NCBI GenBank assembly: GCA_037954665.1
Contig: JBBMOL010000148.1
Span: 992,001 to 1,056,000 of the forward strand
Length of the DNA stretch: 64,000 nucleotides
Reading direction: 5' to 3'
Source of the DNA: Laguncularia racemosa
Taxonomy: Eukaryota; Streptophyta; Magnoliopsida; Myrtales; Combretaceae
Under the pieces are notes generated by a model. That model was not told the DNA's origin. It saw only the letters and a program-made list of their open reading frames with translations, and did not search any database. Within the stretch, counting starts at the first letter, position 1; each line of letters begins with the position of its first letter. Of the stretch, positions 9,372 through 20,992 are shown piece by piece. Position numbers and translations under genes: made by a program.

Positions 9372-11008
9372 TGATGGGTGTCGAATCCAACAAAAATAAA
9401 ACCTACTCCTAGACAATTATATAATTTGCATATAGTGGTGAGTAGGGTCGAATCCACAGAGATTGGTTAAACTTATTTCTATTCAAGGAGAATAAAAGGG
9501 AAAAGAAAAATGGGGGGGTTTTGTTTGTGAATCAAAATAAAGTAAAGCAAGGTAAGAAAATCGGATATTAATAAAAGCCTAGCCAAAGGAATCAAGATAG
9601 TTTAATTCTAGGAATTGATCATCGATGCAAATGTTTTCTATTCTTAGTTCTAGATAAACTGGTTATGGTTATTAACAAGCACTAACAACCTATCTCTCCT
9701 TACTTCCTCGATAACCTCAGACAAGCGCTTTGAATTATTTCTCTTATTGATTAAACAACCCTAGACAAGCGCTTAGGATTTAATCTATCAATAGCATTAA
9801 AATCTAGAGAGACCACCAATTCATGCCAGTAGATTATAAGATAACCTATTTAAACATGATCATACACCTCCATAACATGAATTCGATCATCTCTTTTATA
9901 ACCAAACATGTTATTGCGTCACTAAGACTAGAACAATCAAACAATTACGGATTTGACGTGCTAGTTGACAATATATTAACTTGCTAATTGAGTAGAAGAG
10001 CTCTATTCATACCAATTAACAAGATAATAATGACAAAACGATCAGAAGATATATGAATATTCGAAAGCGAAGAATAGAATAAATACAAGTCAATTAGACC
10101 TCACAATTCGTGGAGAATTAAACATCTATGACCCTTTGGCTAGAAAAGTAGCTTAGCTACTCATGTTCATCAATAAAACGAAAAATAAAAATAAAAACAT
10201 AATGAACCCGGTTGCCTGCTCTGCCTCCTCGTTTCCTTCTTGTCTCCAAGGTGATTCCAGATTCTAAAGATCCAAAAGTTGTCCTAACCCTCTAGGGTTG
10301 GTTCTATTTATATTGTTAGGGGGATAGCATGTGATCTTTTGCTAGCAAGATACGAAAATATCCTTCCTTTTCTAAGTAGATTTCGAGAAGTGAAGATTCG
10401 TCTGCCTAGCACGCCCCACCACACGGCCGTAGGTCAAGCCGTGCCATCCTCTGTGCATATTCTTCAAGTCTTCATCCGCGCCTAGTGTGTACCACGGTTA
10501 CACACACGGCCAGATTTCAAGTCGTGCCTTCATCTGTGCATAATCTACAAGTCTTCATCCGTGTCCAGTGTGTACCACGGTTACACCCACGGCTAGATTT
10601 CAAGCCGTGCCTTCATCTGGTTGATGTTCCACACTTTCTTCTCCTTGGCACGTCTAGCTTCCACCACGGCTCCAAGCACGGTTTCTCCCATAGCTTCCAC
10701 CACGGCCGTGCCCTAAGCCGTGTCTCTCTCTGTTCAAAGTCCACATTTTCGTCTTCTTGTCCAATGTGTAACACGGTTTGAACCTTGGTCGTGCCTCAAA
10801 CCGTGCTTCCTCCGGTGGTGTAATTCCTTGTCTTGATCCAAGTTGTAGATGACTTCTCTAAAATACTTGAATTAGCATCCTTGACTCCATTTAACCTGAT
10901 TTATCACGATGATAGAATTAAAGTACCATTTCCTTATGATTTCTATAAAATCAATAATAATTTAACACAATTTATACTATAAAGATTGAGTATAAAATGG
11001 CTCTATCA
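9372..11008 (+). repeat. H 3' LTR (full length, 1637 bp)
   Basis: Starts TGATGGGTG, ends CTCTATCA, followed by TSD TGTAA. Positions about 10410-10810 hold a degenerate tandem array of CACGGCCGTG-like palindromes (for example CACACGGCCGTAGG near 10420 and CCACGGCCGTGCC near 10699) spaced 40-100 bp apart. An open frame at 10485-10781 lies in this array and is not credible as a gene. Confidence 0.85.
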
Positions 11009-11013
11009 TGTAA

Positions 11014-12082
11014 CCAATTCTTCAATTAGAATGTAATCAATCTTAGATCCAAATATGATATAGCTCTGATACCAAAAAGATGATGTGCCTAAATCCACTT
11101 AGAAGCACATTTAAAAGACTCAAGAAAAAGCTAACTCAAATCAACAACAAATCGGCTCCAAAAGGGCAATAATTCACGTGAACCCTAATGAAGATGCAAG
11201 GAAATCCAAACTTTCAATGTTGCAATTGTGAAACCTCAATGTTAATCTCTTCTAACAACACCCTAATCACATATAAACCCACGAAAATAATCCACAAATT
11301 CAAAAGAAAACTTCGATTCTAAGAACTCCTTTCCACAAGTGATAATCACGTTTTCAAGAGGAATTCTTCAAAGATGATTCGAATTCAATTGAAAGAGATC
11401 TTAATTAAACACAAGAATTCGACAACAATTAGAAGAAAATCTATCCAAGAACTATCTCAATTCACACCTAGATATGACACACTAGAGAAGAAAAGAAATC
11501 ACAACAAAATGAAATTGATACTACTCACAATTTCAAGGTGTTACACTCGCCACAATTTCAACTCTTGGGATTGAAATTGATAAGAGTCTAATGACAATTA
11601 GGAACCCTAATTCTCACGTGAATATGAACTCTCAATTCTACAAAATATAATCCCCCTCAAATCCTCTCTTAAGCAAGTATTTATACTTGCTACTCCTAGG
11701 GTTAAAAAGTGCTCAAAATTATAAGTTTGCCACTTTTAAGGTGGCTAACCCTAAATGAAAATTACAAGGAAATAAAAGTGTCCCAAAACCAAAATAGTTC
11801 ATAAAACAATTACAAGATACAAAATAACATAAGACTTCATGATCCAATATCTCGAAATAGGAAAACAATCGCAGCGGGTCTTTGATTGTCATCCTGAAAA
11901 ATGTTCTGTGTCCAACGGAAGTTGTAGGACATATTGGCATCCCATGGAGAATTATCATTGTACCCGTAAGATTATTCTAAAATTTTTATTAGAAATAAAG
12001 ACATAAGGTAAATATGAGCAACTTGGATCATCATCCAAATTGGGTTCTGAAAAGGTTGACAGTGTCAGAAAATTTCCCATCA
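11014..12082 (-). repeat. B 5' LTR, second fragment
   Basis: Continues the LTR interrupted at 5551 and matches about 1535-2614 closely (both contain GGAACCCTAATTCTCA). It ends CCCATCA at 12082, followed by the TSD TTTCA. Confidence 0.85.
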
Positions 12083-12087
12083 TTTCA

Positions 12088-12403
12088 AGTTGATTAAATC
12101 TTCAAATATAAACTCATCATACAACATGATGTTCATTTTTGCAGTTATGTTAGTATAGTAGGTCTACTCTCTCAGTCAGTCTTTAAGTTACTTTCTGACT
12201 AAAAGCATGAGAGTCATACAATAATTCTACTTTTTGAGTTGGTCTTTGAGTTACCTTTTGAGTAAAAACATGATAGGAAAACTTTTCTTTTAAGAGATTA
12301 AATTGAATTATGTTTGTATTATTTATTTGCACACTTAATAACTTAGTTAGTAAGCTCTTAGTTTTTTTGTTATCATCAAAATTATTATTAAGAGAACTTA
12401 ACA
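12088..12403 (-). repeat. A 3' LTR, second fragment
   Basis: Continues the A LTR from base 1415 and aligns with about 29915-30230 of the 5' LTR. It ends GAACTTAACA at 12403. The next bases (12404-12420) read on the minus strand as AAAAAAGGGAAAAA, the PPT of A. Confidence 0.85.
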
Positions 12404-12868
12404 TTTTTCCCTTTTTTGATGATAACGAAACCCTTTATAAACAAAAATATTAAAACTTTTCAAATTCCTTTTTCTTTATTAATACTTTTGAGCTTTTTTC
12501 TTTAAAAAAAAAATTTCACACATATTTCTCCACCTTTTTGTTATCAGTAAAAAAAAAAGAAAATAAGAAAATTAATATAACAAACATTAACATCCAAGAA
12601 TGCAGTAGCAACATAAAGTAGATTCTTCATTAAAACCAAATGTAGTAGTAAAAATAGATAACAAGATTGTTTGAATAGTATAAATATCAACTAATTTTTC
12701 TTCGTAGTATTTTTCTTAACGGATTTTCTAACACATCTTTTAAATCTTCTATGCTTTCTTGGAGTAGGAGCATGGTTGTTGAGATTATATTTTGTTGAAA
12801 TCCAAAGTTTGATAAAGAATAATATGCATATTTGGTGTTGATTCATCTGGATTCCTTGGAGAAACAGT
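12404..12868 (-). other. A PPT and 3' untranslated stretch
   Basis: 12404-12420 is the polypurine tract adjoining the 3' LTR. A second GATAACAAAAAGG-type motif lies near 12531-12545 on the minus strand; motifs of this type (GATGATAACAAAGGGGG) also occur just before the PPT of F near 42603. No ORF is seen. Confidence 0.6.
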
Positions 12869-14561
12869 TTAGGCTTGAGGTGATGATGGCTTGATATTTG
12901 AGGTAGTAGGACAAGTTAGTGTAGAGTTTTGATCTTGTTCCACATTAGCTTGTGAAGTAGTAGGACTCTGTTTAAGAGAGGATGATCTAACTGGTTTAGG
13001 GGATGTTGTTGAAGAATCAATCTCAAGATGTTTTGAATTAGGTTTTTCAAATCCTTTCAGTGCATCCAGTACTAGTTTTTGAAGGTCCTTCCTCATTTTA
13101 GCAAATCTTTTCTCCATTAAATCAATAAGGTCAACATTGAGGTAAGGTCTTGAAGATTCTTTAGGTGGTTTACCAGGAACACCTTCTAAGTCACTTTTTG
13201 ATTCGTCATCTTTAAGAACTTCCTTTCCTTCATCGATTTCAAATTTCTTTCCAGTTCTAACATTATACTTTTTCTTCTTCTTTTTCTCCTTCATAACTTC
13301 CTTTCTTACTCTCTTAGGGGGTATGTTTGCCTCCTTTTCAAATTGTTTAGAAGTCTCTCAAACACTTTCTAACTTCAATGAAAACTCCCCCCCTCAGAAA
13401 TTGCCTTCACCTTCTTCCAATGAAACTTAACCTTACTAAATTTTGGATGTCTATACCATGCTCCATCTTTTAAAAACCAAAACTTTTCTTTCACCAAAAT
13501 GTTCATATGTTTCAAATTTGTTTCACCAATCCTTTTCTGTTTGATTAGTGACTTAGTCTTCTTAGGTAGACTAAGTTTCTTGAAGTTGAACATTTTCATC
13601 AAAAGGTTTCCATACAGTCTGTATCCTCTTATCCTCCACATGTGCTTCAATGTCCTACTTGGCATATCAATTTTCAACTTCCTTTTAATTGTTAGGATTA
13701 CTACTGCCTCTTCTTTAGAAATCATTGTTTTTCTTTGATTCTTTGGTAATATGCAATCTATAATAACTTTATGCCAAAGTCTTACTAGCAATTCAAATTA
13801 TGTAGAAAATATATTTTTTTCTACAAAATTTTCTACTCCATCATTTATCTCCTTAAAAATCTCATTTTTGGTGGGATTGATTAGCTTTTCATCATCCTTT
13901 TTATCCTTTATATTAAAGCATTCAATGACATTTTTCCTACTAATCTTCATAGAATTTCTTGAAATTCGAGATTTTAAAACTAAACCTTCCAACATTTCTA
14001 GATTATCATAAAACTCTCTTACTAAATCTCCATTTACACCATCAGTCATATTACACAAATCTTTACATCCTATCCAATCCAACCAATGATCTCAGTAAAA
14101 GCCATTATTTCTAAAAAATTTGAAGTCCATAAAAGAACATTCCAATACCTTGTTTAGAGTTCTTTTTATTTTCTTTGGTTGAGGGTTGTCGAATGTTGAT
14201 TTAGAAGAGGATTTTCTCTTCTTCATTCTTTTCTTCTTTTGCAGTTCTTGTTCCTTCTCTTCAAATTTTTAACGTCAATTTTAGTGTTAGAGTCCAGTTT
14301 TGAGTCGCCATTCTTAGAACCATTTCCAATAAACTCATTTTCACTAGCTATTTCTTCATTCTCACTTTTCTCCTTGTCTAACATCTCCTTAACATGGTCG
14401 TGGACTTTTTTTTTACGTTATTTCTCTCTTTTTTGGTTACTTTCGTCTAAAGCTACCATTTACACAGAATCAGATGATTCGTCCCTAATGGTGATGGTTT
14501 CTTTGTTTTTCTCAAACTTGACACCCTTAGATGCTATTCTAGAGGATTTTCTTAGAGCCAT
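12869..14561 (-). pseudogene. A third ORF downstream of pol (env-position ORF)
   Basis: The reading begins at the ATG at 14561 with MALRKSSRIASKG, followed by acidic and lysine-rich low-complexity sequence. A globular part (13375-14082) contains DLVREFYDNLEML, like the uncharacterised 'putative plant transposon protein' domain seen in many plant elements. The C-terminus (12869-13294) is Ser/Thr/Pro-rich. Several stops and frame changes break it. It lies after RNase H, where SIRE-type copia elements carry an env-like ORF, but I see no convincing membrane span or signal peptide. F keeps a related ORF. Its role is unknown. Confidence 0.6.
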
Positions 14562-14830
14562 GTTTGGGTTTGGAATTTTGAGATTGAGTAGTGTTTGAGT
14601 TTCCTTTTCAAAATTCAATCGTGAAGAAGCCTAGAGTTTGATAGGCTTCAAGATGCAGGTTTTGAGGGAGAGAAGGGTTACTCTTTGAATCGGTTTCTAA
14701 TTTGAAAGAATTGGGAAAAGTGCTTCAACTGTTATGAAAATCTTTTAATTTGCTTATTTTCCAAAAATAACATATATTTTTTATTTACTGTTATTCATAT
14801 TTAAAACACATACAAAAAATATAAAATACA

Positions 14831-16815
14831 TTAAAAAGAATTACACATACCAATTTCATTTCTTAAAAATTCAAATCTATTTTTATCTAAAGGTTCTATA
14901 AAAATATCTAAATATTGATTTTCAATAGAAATAAATTCAATATTAATATTTCCATTTACAACATGATCCTTAATAAAATGATGTCTAATTTCTATGTTTT
15001 TATCTTGAATGATGTATAGGATTTTTTTTTTGTCAAATTTATAACACTTATATTATCACATCTTATAGGAATATGTTTATAAATTAACCTATAATCTTGT
15101 AATTGTTGTTTTATCCAAAGAATTCTGCACAATAATTTCTAATTGAGACATATTTAGCTTCTGCTATTAATAGAGCAACTGAATTTTGTTACTTAAAAGT
15201 CCAAGAAATCGGTTTGTCTCCTAAGAATTGACAAGTACCAAAAGTATTTTCCTATCTAATTTGCATCTTGCATAATCAACATCTAAGTATCCAATTAATT
15301 CAAAACTTTGATTTTTGTGATACCAGATTCTTAATTTTGCTATACATGCAGTGTACTTGAAAATTCTTTTAACAGCTTTTAAATGTGTTTTAGTTGGATT
15401 ATTTTGAAATATTGCACAAATGCAAACAAAAAATAGAATATCTGGTCTAGATGTAGTCAAATACAAAAGCAAACCTATTAAACTTCTATATAATTTTTTT
15501 TATTGATTTTCTTACCTTGAGAATCAAGATCTAACTTGGTAGATGAATTCATTAAGGTAGCTACTTCCTTTGAATTTTCACAACCAAACTTTTTCAATAT
15601 CTACCTAGTATACTTCTCTTGATGAATGAAAATTCCTTCTTTTGTTTGCTTAAATTGTAGACCCAAGAAGAAATTTAACTTACCTATCATTAACATTTCA
15701 AATTCTGCCTACATAAGCTTTATAGACAATTGATAATATTTTTCATTAGTTAATCTAAATATTATATCATCTACATAGATTTGTACAACTAATATATCAT
15801 TATCATAGTGTTTTAAGAATAAAGTTGTGTCAATCGTACCTCTTTGATAACCACTATAGATCAGATACTCACTAAGTCTCTCACACCAAGCTCTTGGTGC
15901 TTATTTAAGTCTATACAAAGTTTTTCTTAACTTAAAAACATATTCAGGCTTAAAAGGATCCTTGTTCAACATATACTTCTTCTTTAATATAACCATTCAA
16001 GAAAGCACTTTTCACATCTATTTGGAACAACTTAAAATTTTTAAAACAAGCATAGGCAAACAAGAGTAGTATAGTTTCAAGTCTAGCAACAGGAGCATAA
16101 GTTTCATCATAGTCTATGCCTTCCTCTTGTGAATATTCTTTAGCTACAAGCTTATCTTTATTTCTAATAATCTTTCCATTTTCATCTAGTTTATTTTCAA
16201 AAACCAATTTAGTGCCTATTATTGACTTATTTTATGGTCTAGATACTAGATACTAGATTCTAAACATTATTTCTTTAGAATTGACTTAATTCTTCCTACA
16301 TTGCATTTATCCAGTTACTATTATTTAATGCTTCATCAATATTATTTGGCTCAAATTTAAAGGACAAAGTAAAATGATTTTCAAGTTCTTGCAATGTAGA
16401 TCTAGTTTTCATTCTTGAATCTATATTACCAATAATTAAATTAGGGGAATAAGATGGTTTATACTTCCAAGTTTTTAAACTTTCAAGGATTCCTTTTGAA
16501 TTACCTTCTGCTTTAGTCTTTGAGTTAGCAGATTTTAAGATTTTATCATATGGTTTCTCTTTTATATATGTTAGATTTAGATTTATTGGTCTTATTTTCC
16601 TTCATAAGCATAAACACTTCATCATCATTAGAATCATCTTTCACTTCATCAATAAAACATACATTGATGGATTCTTCAACCACTTTTGTAGTTTTATTGA
16701 AAACACGATACACTTTATTATTTTGTAAATATCCTAAAAAGATTAATTCATCTAATCATTCATCAAACTTACCAAGATTATATGCATTTTTTTTTCACAA
16801 AACGTGTACATTAAA
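14831..16815 (-). pseudogene. A pol, C-terminal part: reverse transcriptase and RNase H
   Basis: Reverse-strand reading shows the start of the copia RT domain (YAPVARLETI, FQIDVKSAFLNG at 15950-16207), the catalytic IYVDD near 15769-15780, the LGLQ/KYT segment, an RNase H-like DVDYARCKLDRK near 15240-15290, and the family C-terminus FLRNEIGMC just before a TAA at 14831-14833. Multiple stops and frameshifts (for example downstream of 15950) make it inactive. The upstream half of pol lies at 25930-27040, split off by element C. Confidence 0.8.
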
Positions 16816-19800
16816 TGTCACACCCCAAAAGGGGGCTTAGAAGTTTCCACTAAAATCATTATAGCACGTGTGCACCCGTTACATAATAACCGTTTTACAA
16901 GTCAGAGATCATAAGACTCTAACTAGTTAATTACATTTATAACTAGTCATATTACATATAATTATATAATAAAATATAACTAAGGATTCCGTACCCTACG
17001 GTTAACTATGATCGTAGAGAGTCAGTATCCCCTACCAACCAGTAAAATGGAATAAAACTTTACATCAGCGCCTTAAGATAACATTTTATTTAGAAAGCCT
17101 ATAAATCAATTTCTTACTTTATCATTCTAGGCTTCCAAAAACACTCGACATTTCACCCATCATCTCATCCCAAGCATTTATGGCTTTTACCTACAAAACA
17201 ATTTGTGGAGGGGTGAGCACACTGTGGCTCAGTGAATGGGAGTTCAATACTCTCAATGCTACACACGTACAAGCAATTTCAATCAAGTTACCAACTATAT
17301 GCTATGCATGAGTAGTCACATGAATGCAATAGTTCACGTGGTCTTTCGGTAACTAACGTAAAGTCTAAGGTTTATGCTCCCCTTGATCTTGGGTTAGGGA
17401 TTCCGAAGCCACCATCAGTGCCCAAGCCTCACAACTCGGTTTAATTTTCCCATCACCTTGATAATTATAATATATTCATTTCAACACTGGACGCTCTCGT
17501 ACATTTGCATCAGTCGGAGCAATACCCTCAAAGACACTTCGGACTAGGAATCGGCAAGGCGCGATCAATCCCTTAATCCAGTAGTTTGCTCAGGACGGTT
17601 CAGTAATATCACAATAACTTCCGGATGTCCTGTGACAGTGATGGCTTTCAAATTTATGCAATGTCTCGTGTAATGCATGTCTCATTTTATTTAAATCTCA
17701 TCCTTTAGTTATTCTATTCAGGGTGATCAATCAATATATAATAACAACCAATCCACATAAGAAAAATAAAGCAATTCCATTGACCATTCCACAACAAGCA
17801 TAAAAAAATATCAATCCAAGTCTCACAATCAAACCCATTATGTTTCTGCTGTACTTAAATCTTTTCCCATTTGCGTATACACGCATCTCATATATGAATC
17901 CAATACCCACATCTTTCACATTTTCCAACACATACTGCTTTCCATCAATACATATATATATCGATACACATGCATACGTATGCACGAATGCGTACATACA
18001 TATACAATGTATACCCCCATAACGAACACACGTATAACCACATACATGAATATACATTTACACGTATATACACATATATATATCCATACCTTTAATATAC
18101 AAGTACACATATACAAACATATCAATCTCTATACATTTAATAAGTGTTAGAAGACCCTTATTTCTAGTGTTTATTAGTTATAATTTCATATGGATTTTAT
18201 GTGATTTGTTGAAGAAAAGGTTACTTATATAATTAAATTCTAGTTTTAGGTTTTAGTGGAGACAAAAGAAAGGTTTAAGGATGATATGAGCAAAAGACGA
18301 GGTAAAATTTGGTGAAAAATGAAGAAAGTTGAAATTTCAGTTCGGCATAACCTTCAACATAACCTGTGTTGAAGTCAGTGTTGAGTAAAAATTGAAGAAG
18401 AAGGTACTTATATAATTAAATTCTAATTCCAGGTTTTAATGGAGACAAAAGAAAGGTTTAAGGATGATATGAGCAAAAGACGAGGTCAAATTTGGCGAAA
18501 AATGAAGAAAGTTGAAATTTCAGTTTAGCACAGTCTTTAGCATAGCTTATGCTGAGTAAAAAAAATGGTCAAAAGCAAGAAAAATTTCAGCCCTGCCCCA
18601 AGCACGGCCGTGCTGGAGCCTGTGCTAAACTGGGCATTGAGAATAACGTGTTTCGAAGTTAGCACGGCCTCGAGCATGGCTATGTTGACACCCGTGCTGA
18701 ACCCTATTTTTGCAGAACTATAAATAGACGCTTACTCCCATGCACTTTTATACATACGTGTACCTCATTCACGTACATACATATACACATGTATGTACGA
18801 ACACATAGACACATATACAACACATCTTCCACACCCAAAAAGCACACATGTTCACGCACATATACGTACATACACATATACATATCTACACCTTTAATAT
18901 AGAAATACACTTATACAAACATATCCATATCGAACACAACATATCAAGCACAATATTGTAGCATATCATGGAGTTTCCCACTCACCTGGGTCTCGTTTTC
19001 ATGGCTATTTGTAGTAGTCTGCGGGCATACTTACAAGATAATTTTTCTTCACCTAAAAATTCAAGAAAATACATCATTACACTCTATTCATAATCTAGAT
19101 CATCATATCTAGCATGTTTCTACCTATTTCATTGATTTTTTAGGCTAAATATTATTTTTAATGATTATTCCTAAAATACAAAAAATATCTCTATTTCATG
19201 CAAAGTTGGTTTTGTTGTGTTGCTCTTACCTCAAGGATTGTGTTGATAGTCTCGGTTCGTGATTTGGAGGTCGTATGTGAAAACTGCAAATTTTTTTCTA
19301 AAATTTTCTTCTTCTTCTTCCTCTCTTCTCTCCTCACATTCTTTCTTTTCCTCTTGGTTTTTCTTTCAACTTCTGGAGTGTTCTCCTCGTTCCTGATGCA
19401 CGGTGCACTTTATATAGTCACTGTGCATCTTGCCAACTTACTTTTTTTTTCTTACTTATTTATTTTGTCCTTATCCATTAATATATTAATAATTAAAAAC
19501 TTGAAATTTAAGTGTTTCATTATGAATTTTTACATTTAGGAAATTTGACTATTCGAATTATAATTATTCATTCAAAATTTTTATTTGAAATTTCTAATTT
19601 GTAATTTCCTATAAATTTTTCTTATTTAACCTAATATAGTTCGTAGTTTAAGTTTTGAGGAATAAACATTCTTTATTTTAAGTTTTCATGATTTATAATT
19701 GACTCTCGTAGTATTTTTACGGTGTTATATATTACGAATTTCACGGATTTTACATATATATATTTATATATTATATTTTATATTATATTTATTTATATTT

Positions 19801-20166
19801 TAATATTTCACATGCGTATGATGTTATTTTTAAATATTGTATTTTTTTAGTATTTTATTACGAAACTTTACATCTAAGCTAATTTGATTATTTCGAACAT
19901 AAATATTTACTCTAAATTTTTATTTAAAATTCCTAAATATATAATTTTAATTAATTTCATTATTTAACTTAATTTTGTTCATGATTTATGTTTCGATGAA
20001 TTTATTCTTTTAATATAAATTGCACGAACTAAAATTATGACTTATAATTATTTTTATTTATTTGTTTATATACCTATATATAGATATTTTTCGATTACTT
20101 CATTTCCTAAATTTATTTAGTAATATATTTCATATAATTTGAAATTTTATGCTCGTTATTCTTTTT
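16816..20166 (-). repeat. Solo LTR C, main fragment
   Basis: Contains a CA/TA-rich degenerate stretch (about 17930-18130 and 18740-18930), a duplicated segment of about 150 bp (around 18225-18360 and 18410-18540, both with GGATGATATGAGCAAAAGACGAGGT), a CACGGCCGTGCT palindrome near 18603, and a minus-strand TATATAAA box at 19409-19416 that likely marks the LTR promoter. No protein-coding gene is supported. Confidence 0.65.
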
Positions 20167-20992
20167 TGATATGAACCACGCCAACCCGTGACGAAACCCA
20201 ATACCAATACGTTCGGAAATTCGTTACCTAAGACGCCCAAACACCTAAAGTGGAAACCGTAACCCGTTGTCTATAAGCGAGACAAGAACCTTGGTATAAT
20301 GTGAAGACGCCACAATCGGGATGAAAGACCGATTGATAAGTCGGGATGAACGCCACGGAAATTAATCCGATAAGTTCTAGTTAGTTCTTGAAGAATCAAG
20401 AGAGGTGCCTCTCAAAAGTGTTTAATGTTCAAAGATGTAAATTCTAAGTTGTTCTAAACCCTAGGAGCTTTTATACTAGGGTTACAATTCGTGAAAAACA
20501 AGTCCAAAATGACGTAGCTTAGATAAGTTGCGTAAAAACACGAAAACAGAACAAGCTGGCCGGCAGGGGATACACGGCCGTGTACTTTTCTATGCACATT
20601 CCGGTCACATACACGACCGTGTACTTTTGGTCGTGTATCTTTCTATGGATTTGCTTGTCTCAATACACGGCCGTGCCTTTTAGCCGTGTATCTAGCCATA
20701 TATGATTCCGTGCAATCTTGGAATTCCTACACGACCGTGCCTTGAACATACACGCCCTCTTCAACCCGTATCTGGTGTGACTTGTATAAAAGCAAGGGTC
20801 TTCCCATGGTTGTTCCAATCCGTTCCAACTTCATGATTGCTCCAATCCTTTCCGGCTTCATGGACAACCTTTATCAACCCGTTAAGTGCTTCCTTGAATT
20901 GTTTCGCTTGATTTCTTATGATCGGTCTAGGCGGCACTTCAAGAGGATCCACATTTCTTCTTTCGGCTTGGCTCTCATCATGGATCGCATCA
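20167..20992 (-). repeat. I 3' LTR
   Basis: Pairs with 24757-25607. It carries a small array of ACACGGCCGTGTAC-like palindromes (20570-20745) and the last 77 codons of the pol frame (20761-20992). Confidence 0.88.

Larger units (their letters stand above)
5552..11008 (+). mobile_element. Non-autonomous gag-protease LTR element H
   Basis: TSD TGTAA at 5547-5551 and 11009-11013, with a single TGTAA at 1530-1534 in the uninterrupted partner LTR. The PBS (5662-5679) is identical to the complement of the 3' end of plant tRNA-Asp, as in Athila-type gypsy elements. One frame (5708-7975) encodes gag and protease. About 1.4 kb of non-coding sequence replaces pol and carries conserved hairpins shared with element D. 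The 3' LTR is 1637 bp but the 5' LTR is only 105 bp and palindromic. The layout resembles published gag-only terminal-repeat elements (TR-GAG type), but it also retains a protease. Confidence 0.85.
1416..12082 (-). mobile_element. Ty3/gypsy gag-protease element B, reverse orientation
   Basis: TSD TTTCA at 1411-1415 and 12083-12087; the intact A LTR has one copy (CTTCA) at the same place near 29912. The 3' LTR is 1416-2614 (1199 bp). The 5' LTR is 5433-5551 plus 11014-12082 (1188 bp), split by element H. The PBS before 5433 matches initiator tRNA-Met (TTGGTATCAGAGC read on the minus strand). The interior of 2.8 kb encodes gag and an aspartic protease and then stops: no reverse transcriptase or integrase, so B needed a helper element. 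The gag resembles those of I and J, so the three belong to one lineage. Confidence 0.87.

Noticed and set aside
10485..10781. 98-codon plus-strand ORF
   Set aside because: Lies in the palindrome array of H's 3' LTR and owes its openness to the tandem repeat.
12869..14561. Possible retroviral-type envelope gene in A
   Set aside because: No signal peptide, membrane span or cleavage site could be made out; reported only as a third ORF of unknown role.
17731..18125. Cys/Tyr/Val-rich minus-strand ORFs in CA/TA-rich DNA
   Set aside because: Low-complexity repeat within solo LTR C; no family resemblance.
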